Below are positions 7,753-15,418 of a stretch of DNA of 15,418 nt, piece after piece. Source of the stretch: RGIG2094 sp045660065 (GTDB lineage: Bacteria > Bacillota > Clostridia > RGIG6154); assembly GCA_045660065.1 (NCBI GenBank), contig JAZRDC010000067.1, forward strand, positions 1 to 15,418. Reading direction: 5' to 3'. A program made the translations under genes and the position numbers. Every line of letters begins with the position of its first letter. The first letter of the stretch is position 1. The notes beneath the pieces are model-generated. The model saw nothing but the letters and a program-made list of their open reading frames with translations, ran no database searches and had not been told where the DNA came from.

Positions 7753-8180
7753 TTAAGAAGTTGTTCGGAAAACTCATTGGTTTGATGATATTCATCATGC
7801 AATTTTGAAAATAATATATCAACATAATCCTTGTCTTTCTCTGAAAAAGAAATAACAGTTGAACCTGAACTGAATATTTCCCTGAATAAATTAGCATTAC
7901 TTCCACAACCTTCAATTGCGGATATATCACAATATATCAAGTAAGATTCGATATTATCTGTAATGCTTTGCGTTTTGTGAAGGGCATTGCTGTTTACAAA
8001 AAATACATCACCATCAGACAAATCGTATATCCCATTGTCAGTGATATATTGCTGACCTCCCGACACAACATAGTAAATTTCATACCGGTTATGATAATGG
8101 AATGTTTGCATTTGCCTTTTTTGCGTAACAATTTTGTGAACTACTTCGATAATATTGTTTGCAGTGCGGTTGTTGTCCAT
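7659..8180 (-). CDS. N-terminal (sensor) fragment of the frameshifted AraC-family regulator
   Basis: This frame encodes 173 residues as it stands. It holds the ligand-binding, cupin-like half: a HYHNRYEIYYVVSG block typical of the first metal- or sugar-facing strands, then DGIYDLSDGDVFFV-type turns (here NGIYDLSDGDVFF), ALHKT, and two predicted helices ending in NNYFYELLAL. The last 19 or so residues, after the A6 run, are rich in Ile, Leu and Lys and look like out-of-frame read-through. If translated it could still bind an inducer but could not bind DNA. Confidence 0.7.
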   Translation of the reverse strand: MDNNRTANNIIEVVHKIVTQKRQMQTFHYHNRYEIYYVVSGGQQYITDNGIYDLSDGDVFFVNSNALHKTQSITDNIESYLIYCDISAIEGCGSNANLFREIFSSGSTVISFSEKDKDYVDILFSKLHDEYHQTNEFSEQLLNNYFYELLALSYKKVLLLIKKINQTIPIILN

Positions 8181-8198
8181 ATTAACACCTCCATACAA

Positions 8199-8227
8199 AT
8201 TTTAACATATTTTGCCTTGAAATTCAA
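8199..8227 (-). promoter_or_regulatory. Probable promoter of the AraC-family regulator
   Basis: On the - strand, TTGAAT (8227-8222), a 17-base spacer and TAAAAT (8204-8199) form a promoter with an extended-10 TG. Transcription would begin near 8192, so the leader is only about a dozen bases and consists almost entirely of the GGAGGT ribosome site before the ATG at 8180. Confidence 0.5.
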
Positions 8228-8268
8228 TAAAAATCAGAAATATCTATATATAATGGCAAAAAAGTTTA

Positions 8269-8295
8269 ATTTCTTGGCTAAATAATACAAGAAAT
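8269..8295. promoter_or_regulatory. Inverted repeat, candidate operator in the divergent control region
   Basis: ATTTCTTG (8269-8276) and CAAGAAAT (8288-8295) are perfect eight-base inverted arms separated by 11 bases. The right arm covers the place where a -35 box would sit for the + strand promoter at 8309-8317. No T run follows, so it is not a terminator. It could be bound by the adjacent regulator or by another dimeric protein. Confidence 0.4.
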
Positions 8296-8308
8296 ATTAA
8301 TCGATAAA

Positions 8309-8317
8309 TGATATAAT
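8309..8317 (+). promoter_or_regulatory. Extended -10 promoter for the secreted-protein genes
   Basis: TGATATAAT is a perfect extended -10 element (TG, one base, TATAAT at 8312-8317). No consensus -35 is seen at 16-18 bases upstream; that place is occupied by the right arm of an inverted repeat. A weak -35 is what one expects where an activator recruits polymerase. The resulting leader before 8460 would be about 135 bases. Confidence 0.55.
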
Positions 8318-8410
8318 TTTGAAACAATATGTATGTTGGACATCATGTAATTAAATATCTGAATATATTTGCCTAAGAATATCAAATCTATTTTATGCCC
8401 TTAAGATGAT

Positions 8411-8434
8411 TATGTATTCAGGTATATGTATTCA
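8411..8434. repeat. Direct repeat TATGTATTCA x2 in the leader of the large secreted protein
   Basis: The ten bases TATGTATTCA occur at 8411-8420 and 8425-8434, 14 bases apart, ending 12 bases before the AAGGAGG ribosome site. A shorter relative, TATGTAT, lies at 8328-8334. The rest of 8318-8459 shows no gene and no recognisable riboswitch. Confidence 0.45.
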
Positions 8435-8459
8435 AAACAAAATTATAAGGAGGAAATGT

Positions 8460-11400
8460 ATGAAAAAAATTATTGCTTTAATGCTGGCGTTAATGTTAAC
8501 ACTTTCAGTAGTAACATTACCTGCAACAGCAGAAACAACAGCAGTAGCTTCAGCAAATCCTGAAGTAACTACAGAAATTAAAAAGATTGATGTTGATAAT
8601 CTTGATGCTTCTATTAACTATTTGACAAATGCTTCAAGTACATCAGCCAGTGGATTTACATTTGGCTTTTCAAATGCAAACGTATCTTTGTATAGCGACA
8701 AGTCTTTTGGTGTTGTTGATATTACTTCAGAAGATAAAACAATTACTAAGCACCATATTATTACAACTTCAAGTAATAAATCTTTATCTATCCAGGAAGG
8801 TTACGCAAAAGGCGAAAATTTTGACCTTATTATTGGTAGCGCATTAGGTGCAACTTATCCAGGTTCAGAGGCTAATACAACTGGTAGAATTGTTGAAGGT
8901 CAGCCAATGAAAGGTGCTTATCTTAAAAAGGTAGCAGACCCCGAAGATGCAACCAACAATGTATTAGAGTATAATTTCGGTCAGACTGGTAGCAACATGC
9001 CTACTACATCTTACGAAGGTATAACACAAAGAATGATGTTTGGTACTCAAACAGCAATGTTCGACAAAACTACTGCAACAAAAAACAATTCTGGTGTTAT
9101 AGCTTATGAATGGAAAGTATATATTCCTGAGAATTCAGCAAAATACCTTGCTTCAGGTGGAAACAATTACATAACCCTTGGTGGTGTTTATGGTAAAAAC
9201 GTTGGTGGACATCATATGTTAAGAGATTCGACATATTACACCGGCGGTAAACTTATGTATAGAAATTACAGTAAAGGCGATGTTGAACTTCCTAAATTCG
9301 ATATTACTACAGATAAATGGCACACTTTCAAATATGTTATTATTGTTGATGAAGAAACAATGAAAAGTGGAGGAGACCTTTATGGATACCCAATAGTTGC
9401 TTTGTACTATGATGGTGAACTCAAATACAGTGCACGTGCAAGAAATCCGCTTTCTGATGAGGTTAATTGTGGTCAGCTCAGAATTGCGATAGCTCCATTT
9501 TCAAAAAGTACTGCAAATCAAACCACAAACTTCAATATTTATTATGATGATGTAAAACAGTACTGGATTGATACATTATCAATTTCAGGTATTGAAAATT
9601 CCTATACTGATTTTGCACCATCAACAGATTCTGTTGTAATCAATTACACAAACCCTGTTGATGCAGAGGCTTTAAAAGAAGCAATTACAGTTAAACTTGA
9701 CAACGCTGTAGCTGAAGACATAACAGTAAATGTTGAAACACCTGATAAATATACTGCAAAAGTATCTTTTGAAGGTATGAATGTTAAAAAAGCAACATCA
9801 TACACTGTTGAAATTGCTGAATTTAAAGATCAGTATTTATCAACTGCAGAAGGTAAATCATTCACAGTTACAACTGCTCCTGAATTTGTAGCAACTGCAA
9901 ATCCTCAAGTGTTTGAAGGTTTTAAAGCAGGCACAGAAAGAACAGTTGAATTTACATTCTCATCTGCAGTATCAACAGATGCTGACAAATTATTTGTTGT
10001 AAAAGACGCAGACGGAAATGTTAAAACAGGTTGGACTGCAACACTTGCTTCAAAGAACAAAGTTGCAACTGTAAGCCTTAAAGACCTTGATGCAACAGGC
10101 ACATTCCCATATACTTTAACTGTTGCTCCTGATGTTAAAAATACAGCAGGCAAAACTATTGCCGATGCAACTGTTGTTAAACTCAACAAAGCAGGTAAAT
10201 ATGAAATCTTCAGCGATGATTATACAGATGGTTTTGTTGAAGCAAATTATAAAGTTAATAACAAAGCAACAGGTGCAGATAAAGCTTCTGTTGATGTAGT
10301 AGCAGACCCTGCAGGTTCATCAAATATGGTTCTTAAAATGAGCGCACAGGGAGTTGATACCACAGGTGGTTTTAACTTCTATCTTTCAAGAAAACCTACT
10401 AAATATAATGATGTGATCGATTTCACTGACCCTGCTTCACCGCTTTATGGTAAAAAACTTGTTCTTGAAATGGATAACTATACAGCAACTGGCTACAATC
10501 AGGCCACAAATGGTTTGTTTATGGCGTTCCAGAGAGTTAATTATTTAGGTGGTGTCGCAGATTCTGCAGGTGCATACAACGGTAACTATGCAAGACCAGC
10601 TAATACCGGTAAATCATTTAATGTTCAGAATACTTCTAATAGTGCTACCAAAAAAGAAAAGAACATTTACAAAAACAGATTGAATGCCATTGGTTCAACA
10701 AGTGTAACATTAGATAAATGGGAAACTTTCAGAATGATTTTTGACCAAAGTGATATAACACGTCACGACACACATAGAACATATAAACTTGGCGAAAATG
10801 GTTCACTTGCTGTAACCAAAGCTCCTTATACATATGTTACAGGGATTGATGCTAATGATAAAGTAATAACTACTACTACAGCGAAAGCAGCAGAAGGTGC
10901 TAATAAATATCCTGAATATGTTTACGACTTTATGTCAGAGCGTATAACAAATGGCACATATTTATTATTCCCAGGTGAAGAAAACTTCAGTTATGATTCA
11001 ACTAACACTGAATACGGAAAATTCTATGGCTTAACTTTCGGTTGGAAAGTAAGCACAACTGCTTCAACAAGATATGTTGATAATGTAAGAGCTTACGCAG
11101 TTGACCCATTCAAGATGGTATCATTCAGCTCAAATGTTAATGAATTTATGCCTGAAAAAGGTTCTACAATTGAAATCGGCTTTAACCAGACACTTTATTC
11201 AGATGTAGAAAAATTAAAAGCAAACATTATGCTTCTTACAAAAGATGAAAATGGGGAAGATGTTAATGTAACTGACCTTATTTCAGACATTAAAGTTAAC
11301 AACTCAAAAGACGCTGTTGCAATTACTTTGAATCCGGCAGGTCTTGTTGATAACAAAGAATATGAAATCGCTTTCGGTCCTGAATTTATTGATGAATACG

Positions 11401-13232
11401 GTCAGGCACTTGCAGTATACCAGAGTGAAATTTTGGTAGACAGAACAAGAATTTACGGCGATTATGCAGTTAAATTTGAAGTTTTACCATTTGAAGGCTT
11501 CAATGCATCTGTAGATAACACTACTGTTACTAACTTCTACAAAGGTGCTAACAAAAAAGTTGTAGTTTCACTTACACAGCCAACTGCTTTAGATGCTAAT
11601 GCTATTTCAAACGCTTTTGAAGTAAAAGATAACAATGGCGCGGCCGTTACAGGTTGGACTGCAATCCTTTCAGGCGATTCAAAAACAATTACAATTAACT
11701 TAAGTGGTATGGATGATACAAAAGCATTCCCATACACATTAACATCACTTGAAACATTGGTAAATGCAGAAGATGAATCTCTTCCTACACCAATTAAAGT
11801 TACAATCAGTGATATAGAAGGTTTTTATCCAATCTTTGATGAAACATTTGAAAACTTCAAAGAAAATGTTGATTGGAGAAACAATGTTGGTGACGGTAAC
11901 TGGGTAACATCTGCAAATACAGGTGTTGGTGAAAATACTTGGAAGTATTTAAATGCTACCGCTAATGATCAGAACTCTGTTATGGTTGTAAATGAAACTG
12001 TTGGTGGCAGAACAGGTAAATTCCTTAAATATACATCTGGTAAAGAGGGAACAGCACCATATATTTTAAGAAATTCAAACGGTAATACAGGTATTAATTT
12101 CACTGATGAAAGCAGTGAATATTATGGTAAAAAACTTGTATATCAGGTAGATATTTACTTTGGTGATTTTAAACCTACCGATGCAAACCGTTCTTCAATG
12201 TTAAATTTCAACAGTGATCCAAATTCAAAAGTCGAAGGAACTTTTGCAAGATTTAATACAGAAGGTATTACTGTTAATGCAGGTGTATGGGAAAATGTTA
12301 ATTATTTAAGAAGAACAAATATTGATTTAAGAAATGGCTGGCACACAGTTACAGCAGTTGTTGACCAGACAGGCACAAACCCTGAAATTGATTACCACAA
12401 CGTAAGATATTATGTAGACGGCAATCCTGTTATCATTCCGTACTATTATACTGAATCAGGCAAAGCACCTACATACTATTTGTCAAATGAACAGCAGCAG
12501 GAAACAAAGCCTGCACCTTTATTTGGTACATACTTTGGTAATGCTTTCGGTGGTGCATCAGACGGAAAGAGCTTCTATCTTGATAACTTAAAAGCATACG
12601 CAATTGATGGCGTTGCATTTGGTATTGAAGAAATTGATTTCAACAAAGCAACAGGTGTTATTACTGCAAAATTCAATAGTATTTTAGACCAGAAATTCTT
12701 ATCTTTGGTAACTATCGAAGATGTTGAAGGTAATATTATTTCAGGTGCTACAAAAACAATTTTAGCAGACGGTAAAACTCTTGAAATTTCAGGAATTTTA
12801 GAACCTGACTTTGAATTATACACTGCTTACAAACTTAAAATTGACGGTTTGTTCAGAGATATTTACCTCAATGAATTTAACTGCTACAACGATTATGAAT
12901 TTGAATTTGTAACTGCTCGTTCAGGTGAAATTTCAGTTGCAAATGAACCGGTTGCTAACATTACAGCAACTGCTCTTACAACAACAGTCGAAGTATGCAA
13001 CAGAACAAATAATCCTGCAAACCTTGTTATGGCAGTTGCAGTTTATAACGGCTACAAATTGCTTGGTGTTCAGACAGTTCCTGTAAATCTTGAATCACTT
13101 TCAGACGGAACATATAACTTTAACATTGCAGGCGACTTTACATCTGCAACACAGGTTAAGATTCACTTCTGGGATTCAATTGCAGGTATGAATGCGCTTA
13201 GTATTCCGGAACCGGTTAAACTTGGCGAATAA
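8460..13232 (+). CDS. Very large secreted modular protein with repeated lectin-like and Ig-like modules, function unknown
   Basis: The protein has 1590 residues. The ATG at 8460 is chosen over an in-frame ATG at 8406 because AAGGAGG (8447-8453) precedes it by six bases and a clean signal peptide follows, with likely cleavage after ATA at residue 24. After a unique N-terminal stretch, a unit repeats: a concanavalin/LamG-like beta module (about 130-374, 581-880, 1123-1382), an Ig-like module (from 375, 881 and 1383) and a second beta module (487-580 and about 1008-1122, the third copy missing). Each lectin-like module holds a W-x-T/x-F or V motif with a following Asp (DKWHTFKYV, DKWETFRMIF, GWHTVTAVV) and closes with a D-D/N-hydrophobic-basic motif (DDVKQYW, DNVRAYAVD, DNLKAYAID). 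The second beta modules share TGWTA and FPYTLT. The last domain (1493-1590) has an HFWDS motif. No catalytic site, LPXTG, SLH or dockerin is seen. Binding of plant polysaccharide or cell envelope is a guess. Confidence 0.88.
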   Translation: MKKIIALMLALMLTLSVVTLPATAETTAVASANPEVTTEIKKIDVDNLDASINYLTNASSTSASGFTFGFSNANVSLYSDKSFGVVDITSEDKTITKHHIITTSSNKSLSIQEGYAKGENFDLIIGSALGATYPGSEANTTGRIVEGQPMKGAYLKKVADPEDATNNVLEYNFGQTGSNMPTTSYEGITQRMMFGTQTAMFDKTTATKNNSGVIAYEWKVYIPENSAKYLASGGNNYITLGGVYGKNVGGHHMLRDSTYYTGGKLMYRNYSKGDVELPKFDITTDKWHTFKYVIIVDEETMKSGGDLYGYPIVALYYDGELKYSARARNPLSDEVNCGQLRIAIAPFSKSTANQTTNFNIYYDDVKQYWIDTLSISGIENSYTDFAPSTDSVVINYTNPVDAEALKEAITVKLDNAVAEDITVNVETPDKYTAKVSFEGMNVKKATSYTVEIAEFKDQYLSTAEGKSFTVTTAPEFVATANPQVFEGFKAGTERTVEFTFSSAVSTDADKLFVVKDADGNVKTGWTATLASKNKVATVSLKDLDATGTFPYTLTVAPDVKNTAGKTIADATVVKLNKAGKYEIFSDDYTDGFVEANYKVNNKATGADKASVDVVADPAGSSNMVLKMSAQGVDTTGGFNFYLSRKPTKYNDVIDFTDPASPLYGKKLVLEMDNYTATGYNQATNGLFMAFQRVNYLGGVADSAGAYNGNYARPANTGKSFNVQNTSNSATKKEKNIYKNRLNAIGSTSVTLDKWETFRMIFDQSDITRHDTHRTYKLGENGSLAVTKAPYTYVTGIDANDKVITTTTAKAAEGANKYPEYVYDFMSERITNGTYLLFPGEENFSYDSTNTEYGKFYGLTFGWKVSTTASTRYVDNVRAYAVDPFKMVSFSSNVNEFMPEKGSTIEIGFNQTLYSDVEKLKANIMLLTKDENGEDVNVTDLISDIKVNNSKDAVAITLNPAGLVDNKEYEIAFGPEFIDEYGQALAVYQSEILVDRTRIYGDYAVKFEVLPFEGFNASVDNTTVTNFYKGANKKVVVSLTQPTALDANAISNAFEVKDNNGAAVTGWTAILSGDSKTITINLSGMDDTKAFPYTLTSLETLVNAEDESLPTPIKVTISDIEGFYPIFDETFENFKENVDWRNNVGDGNWVTSANTGVGENTWKYLNATANDQNSVMVVNETVGGRTGKFLKYTSGKEGTAPYILRNSNGNTGINFTDESSEYYGKKLVYQVDIYFGDFKPTDANRSSMLNFNSDPNSKVEGTFARFNTEGITVNAGVWENVNYLRRTNIDLRNGWHTVTAVVDQTGTNPEIDYHNVRYYVDGNPVIIPYYYTESGKAPTYYLSNEQQQETKPAPLFGTYFGNAFGGASDGKSFYLDNLKAYAIDGVAFGIEEIDFNKATGVITAKFNSILDQKFLSLVTIEDVEGNIISGATKTILADGKTLEISGILEPDFELYTAYKLKIDGLFRDIYLNEFNCYNDYEFEFVTARSGEISVANEPVANITATALTTTVEVCNRTNNPANLVMAVAVYNGYKLLGVQTVPVNLESLSDGTYNFNIAGDFTSATQVKIHFWDSIAGMNALSIPEPVKLGE
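10026..11664 (+). repeat. Internal duplicated module of the large secreted protein (copies about 540 residues apart)
   Basis: The second beta module occurs twice, around W525 and W1066. Both copies read through VKD-N/D-G, T-GWTA-L, a run of alternating hydrophobic residues, D-D/A-T and FPYTLT. At DNA level 16 bases are identical (10026-10041 and 11649-11664, around the TGW codons). The span given runs between the two copies of this core; flanking lectin-like and Ig-like modules are more diverged. Confidence 0.7.
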
Positions 13233-13250
13233 TGAAAGGAGATATATACT

Positions 13251-15418
13251 ATGAAAATTAAAAAGAATATTTTTGCTTTCCTCTTGTCGCTTATTATGAT
13301 TTTAGGTATGATGGTTCCTGTGTCTGCTTTGGAAATCGGCGATACAGCTGATGTTGCAGGCGTAGTTGGAAATCGTGCAGTTGTAATCGGTAAAGCAGAG
13401 GATTACGCAAACAAATTTATTACAGTTTTGTTGCTTAAAGGCGACGGAACTGATACATCAGACGAGTCTATCCTTTTTATGGATACCCTCAAAGCTGATG
13501 AAAAAGGTTACTACGAAGCAAAAATTGAATACGATGGATTTACTGCAAGTGAAGGCATCGTAGACAATTGCAAACTTTTAGTAAAAGCAGAAGGCAGAGA
13601 TATTACCGATACAGTTTTATCTGCTGAAGTTAAAAAATCTGATATGCTTGTTGTTGATGTTAAAACTTCACTTGGTGAAACATCTGCTCAGGCTGTCGCA
13701 AAGGTTAACAATCTTTATGGTCAGAATATTGATTCTGTAATGATGATTGCAGCATACGATGATAACAACAGATTGATCGGTGTTGCAAAAGCAGATAAAG
13801 AAATTTCTGCTGAAACTGATGAAATTAAAGTTACATACGAAAATATGCCTGAAAAATTCAGCCGTTTGGTTGCATACGTTTGGGAATCTGCTTCAACTTT
13901 AATTCCTTATTCAACACAGAAAGATGTTGAATATGCAGACAATCATATTACAGCTTTGGTAATGAACCCTGGTTCAGATGAAACCAAGAGACGTTTTGTA
14001 TGGTACAACGACAATGTTACTTATGGTGCAAAAATCCAGTATGCTTTAAAATCAGATTACGATAGAGACGGTGGATTTACTGCTGCTAACTCAATCGAAG
14101 TTGCAGGCACTGCTGATGTTGTTCCAGGTAACACAACAAGTGTAAGTTGTAAAGTTGACATCGAAGATTTAGAACTTGGCAAAGAATATGTTTACAGAGT
14201 TGGTAACAAGTATAAGTATGACGAAAAAGTTTATACCTTTAAAACATACGATACTGATAATAATAGTGTGCAGAAATTTGCTATGGTTACCGACCTTCAT
14301 GTACGTGCATATGAATATGATTCAATCACACCTGATAATCCTCATGTTGTTGCATTAAACAGAAATTTTGGTTATTTGTTAAATAAACATCCTGATATTC
14401 AGTTTATAATTTCAACAGGTGATAATGTTTCTCAAGCTAATATGCCCTATTTCAAAGATTATATGAATAGTGACTGGGAAATTTATCGTCAGAAAGCTGA
14501 ACTTGAAATGGAAGCATTGTTTACTCCTGATGTGTTCAAAAGTATTCCATGGGCTTCAGCACTTGGTAATCACGAAGCAAGTAACGCAGGCGAAAAATTC
14601 GGCTCTGTTACAAAATGGCATTACAATCTTCCAAATGATAATGGTGTAACAGGTGCCTATTATTCAGAAGCTTTAGGTGCACAAAATACTCATGGTAACT
14701 TCTGGTTCAGAAATGGCGATGTTTTGGTTGTAGGTATAACTGCTGTTCAGCACACTACTCCTGTGTTCCAAAATGCACAGCCTGAAGATCACACTGCATA
14801 TATTAAAGCGGCTATTGATGCAAACGAAGATGCAAAATGGAGAATTTTGATTAATCACGTTCCGCCATATAGCTTTGTTGGTGGATTCGCTGAAACTCCA
14901 AAACTTCGTCAGCGTTTTGCTGATATGAATATTGACCAGTTTGATTTTGATGTTGTGTTTACTGGTCACCAGCATTCATATTCACGTTCAAAACAACTCT
15001 TGACAGATGATGATACAAATTACAAAAATATCACAAGTTCATACGGAACAAATTCAGGAAAAACAAATAAATTCATTATTCCAAAAGTTGTTAGTGAGGA
15101 TGATATCGTTCGAGAAACAGATGAAAACGGATACAGCTACGATGTAGCAACAAACCCTGAGGGTACTGTTCATTTGAACCTTTCTTCATTCCAATGGAGT
15201 CCGGGCGGTGGTAATGCTCATCCTGATTATACAGATTTTCTTGAAGTAATAGTTACTGATGAAAAACATTTTAAACCACAGACAATTGGCACCACAACCT
15301 ACGGTGTACATTATTCTCATTCAGGAGAAGATATTATTGCAGAAAATCAGCCTGTTGAATGGAATTCTGTATCTGGTGCTACATATATGTTTCTAACAGT
15401 TACCAAAACTGATGAAGG
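13251..15418 (+). CDS. Secreted metallophosphoesterase with N-terminal Ig/fibronectin-like domains (3' end outside window)
   Basis: The first 722 residues are seen; the frame is open to the window edge. The ATG at 13251 follows AAAGGAG (13235-13241) and begins a signal peptide ending VSA at residue 26. Residues 27-130 are a beta-rich domain. Residues 134-224 are an Ig-like domain with IAAYDDNNRLIG and VWESA, resembling the last domain of the preceding protein. Residues about 232-340 resemble the fibronectin-like domain that precedes the catalytic part of purple acid phosphatases (FVWYND, GKEYVYRVG). The metallophosphoesterase core has every metal motif: D348-x-H350, GDN at 390-392, GNHE at 439-442, H536 in NHVPP, and GHQH at 572-575. 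Purple enzymes have a metal-binding Tyr shortly after the GD motif; here the corresponding place (GDNVSQ) has none, so a non-purple two-metal enzyme is expected. It sits 18 bases after the large secreted gene with no terminator between, so the two are co-transcribed. Substrate unknown. Confidence 0.9.
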   Translation, partial: MKIKKNIFAFLLSLIMILGMMVPVSALEIGDTADVAGVVGNRAVVIGKAEDYANKFITVLLLKGDGTDTSDESILFMDTLKADEKGYYEAKIEYDGFTASEGIVDNCKLLVKAEGRDITDTVLSAEVKKSDMLVVDVKTSLGETSAQAVAKVNNLYGQNIDSVMMIAAYDDNNRLIGVAKADKEISAETDEIKVTYENMPEKFSRLVAYVWESASTLIPYSTQKDVEYADNHITALVMNPGSDETKRRFVWYNDNVTYGAKIQYALKSDYDRDGGFTAANSIEVAGTADVVPGNTTSVSCKVDIEDLELGKEYVYRVGNKYKYDEKVYTFKTYDTDNNSVQKFAMVTDLHVRAYEYDSITPDNPHVVALNRNFGYLLNKHPDIQFIISTGDNVSQANMPYFKDYMNSDWEIYRQKAELEMEALFTPDVFKSIPWASALGNHEASNAGEKFGSVTKWHYNLPNDNGVTGAYYSEALGAQNTHGNFWFRNGDVLVVGITAVQHTTPVFQNAQPEDHTAYIKAAIDANEDAKWRILINHVPPYSFVGGFAETPKLRQRFADMNIDQFDFDVVFTGHQHSYSRSKQLLTDDDTNYKNITSSYGTNSGKTNKFIIPKVVSEDDIVRETDENGYSYDVATNPEGTVHLNLSSFQWSPGGGNAHPDYTDFLEVIVTDEKHFKPQTIGTTTYGVHYSHSGEDIIAENQPVEWNSVSGATYMFLTVTKTDE

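Larger units (their letters stand above)
7312..8180 (-). pseudogene. AraC-family transcriptional regulator, interrupted by a one-base frameshift
   Basis: Read as one gene this would encode a 289-residue activator with an N-terminal sugar-sensing cupin-like domain and a C-terminal AraC DNA-binding domain, a normal size for the family. The two halves lie in different frames. The first frame runs into a stop at 7659-7661; the second is open only from 7752 downward. Restoring one base in the T6 run at 7713-7718 (A6 on the coding strand) joins them in family-like order: YELLALSYKK in frame one, then SIVVDKEDKPNN and the helix before the first HTH in the second. The start is the ATG at 8180, six bases after a perfect GGAGGT; a TTG at 8198 lacks this. 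Convergent with uxaC and divergent from the large secreted-protein gene, so control of the latter is the likeliest role. The break may be a real mutation or a homopolymer sequencing or assembly error. Confidence 0.85.

Noticed and set aside
7968..8285. A + strand open frame of about 105 codons opposite the regulator.
   Set aside because: It lies antisense to a clear AraC-type gene, has no ribosome site and resembles no protein known to me.
8269..8295. The inverted repeat as a terminator.
   Set aside because: The stem is only eight bases with an 11-base loop and there is no T run after it in either direction.
8406..8459. An upstream in-frame ATG giving the large secreted protein 18 extra residues.
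   Set aside because: It has no ribosome site, places the direct repeat in coding sequence and puts extra residues ahead of a textbook signal peptide.
14673..14975. A - strand frame of about 100 codons inside the phosphoesterase gene.
   Set aside because: It is antisense to the metal-binding core and has no start signal.
13251..15418. Naming the second secreted protein a purple acid phosphatase.
   Set aside because: The layout is similar, but the tyrosine ligand is not seen, so only metallophosphoesterase can be supported.

Overview
The window is A+T-rich DNA with strong AAGGAGG-type ribosome binding sites, overlapping genes, extended -10 promoters and gene families typical of anaerobic Firmicutes. 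A gut, rumen or plant-degrading member of the Clostridia (Oscillospiraceae or Lachnospiraceae-like) is the best guess; this is inferred from protein resemblance and codon use, not from a marker gene.

Layout. (1) Bases 1-3028, + strand: the end of mglB, then mglA and mglC, a galactose/methyl-galactoside type ABC importer whose genes overlap one another. It closes with a clear hairpin terminator (3034-3067). (2) Bases 3097-7291, + strand: a promoter, then uxaB, uxaA and uxaC. These overlap by 11 and 4 bases, are almost certainly one transcript, and end in a long bidirectional terminator (7258-7291). (3) Bases 7312-8180, - strand: an AraC-family regulator (cupin-like sensor domain plus double helix-turn-helix) broken by a one-base frameshift at a six-T run (7713-7718). 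(4) Bases 8181-8459: a divergent control region with a promoter facing each way, an inverted repeat and a direct repeat in the leader. (5) Bases 8460-15418, + strand: two secreted proteins in tandem, 18 bases apart. The first is a 1590-residue modular protein made of repeated lectin-like and Ig-like modules with no recognised enzyme domain. The second is a secreted metallophosphoesterase cut off by the window edge.

How the genes fit together. UxaC isomerises galacturonate to tagaturonate (and glucuronate to fructuronate), UxaB reduces tagaturonate to altronate, and UxaA dehydrates altronate to 2-keto-3-deoxygluconate. This is the galacturonate arm of pectin breakdown. KDG kinase, KDPG aldolase and a dedicated uronate transporter are not in the window. 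The sugar importer upstream is separately terminated but would suit a cell feeding on pectin and galactan debris. The regulator faces away from the secreted pair, so that pair is its most likely target; a link to the uronate genes is possible but unproven.

The least ordinary part is the secreted pair. The large protein repeats a lectin-like / Ig-like / second-beta-domain unit about three times, and its last domain appears to recur inside the phosphoesterase, suggesting a shared surface-protein design. No RNA gene, CRISPR array, insertion sequence or prophage signal was seen.
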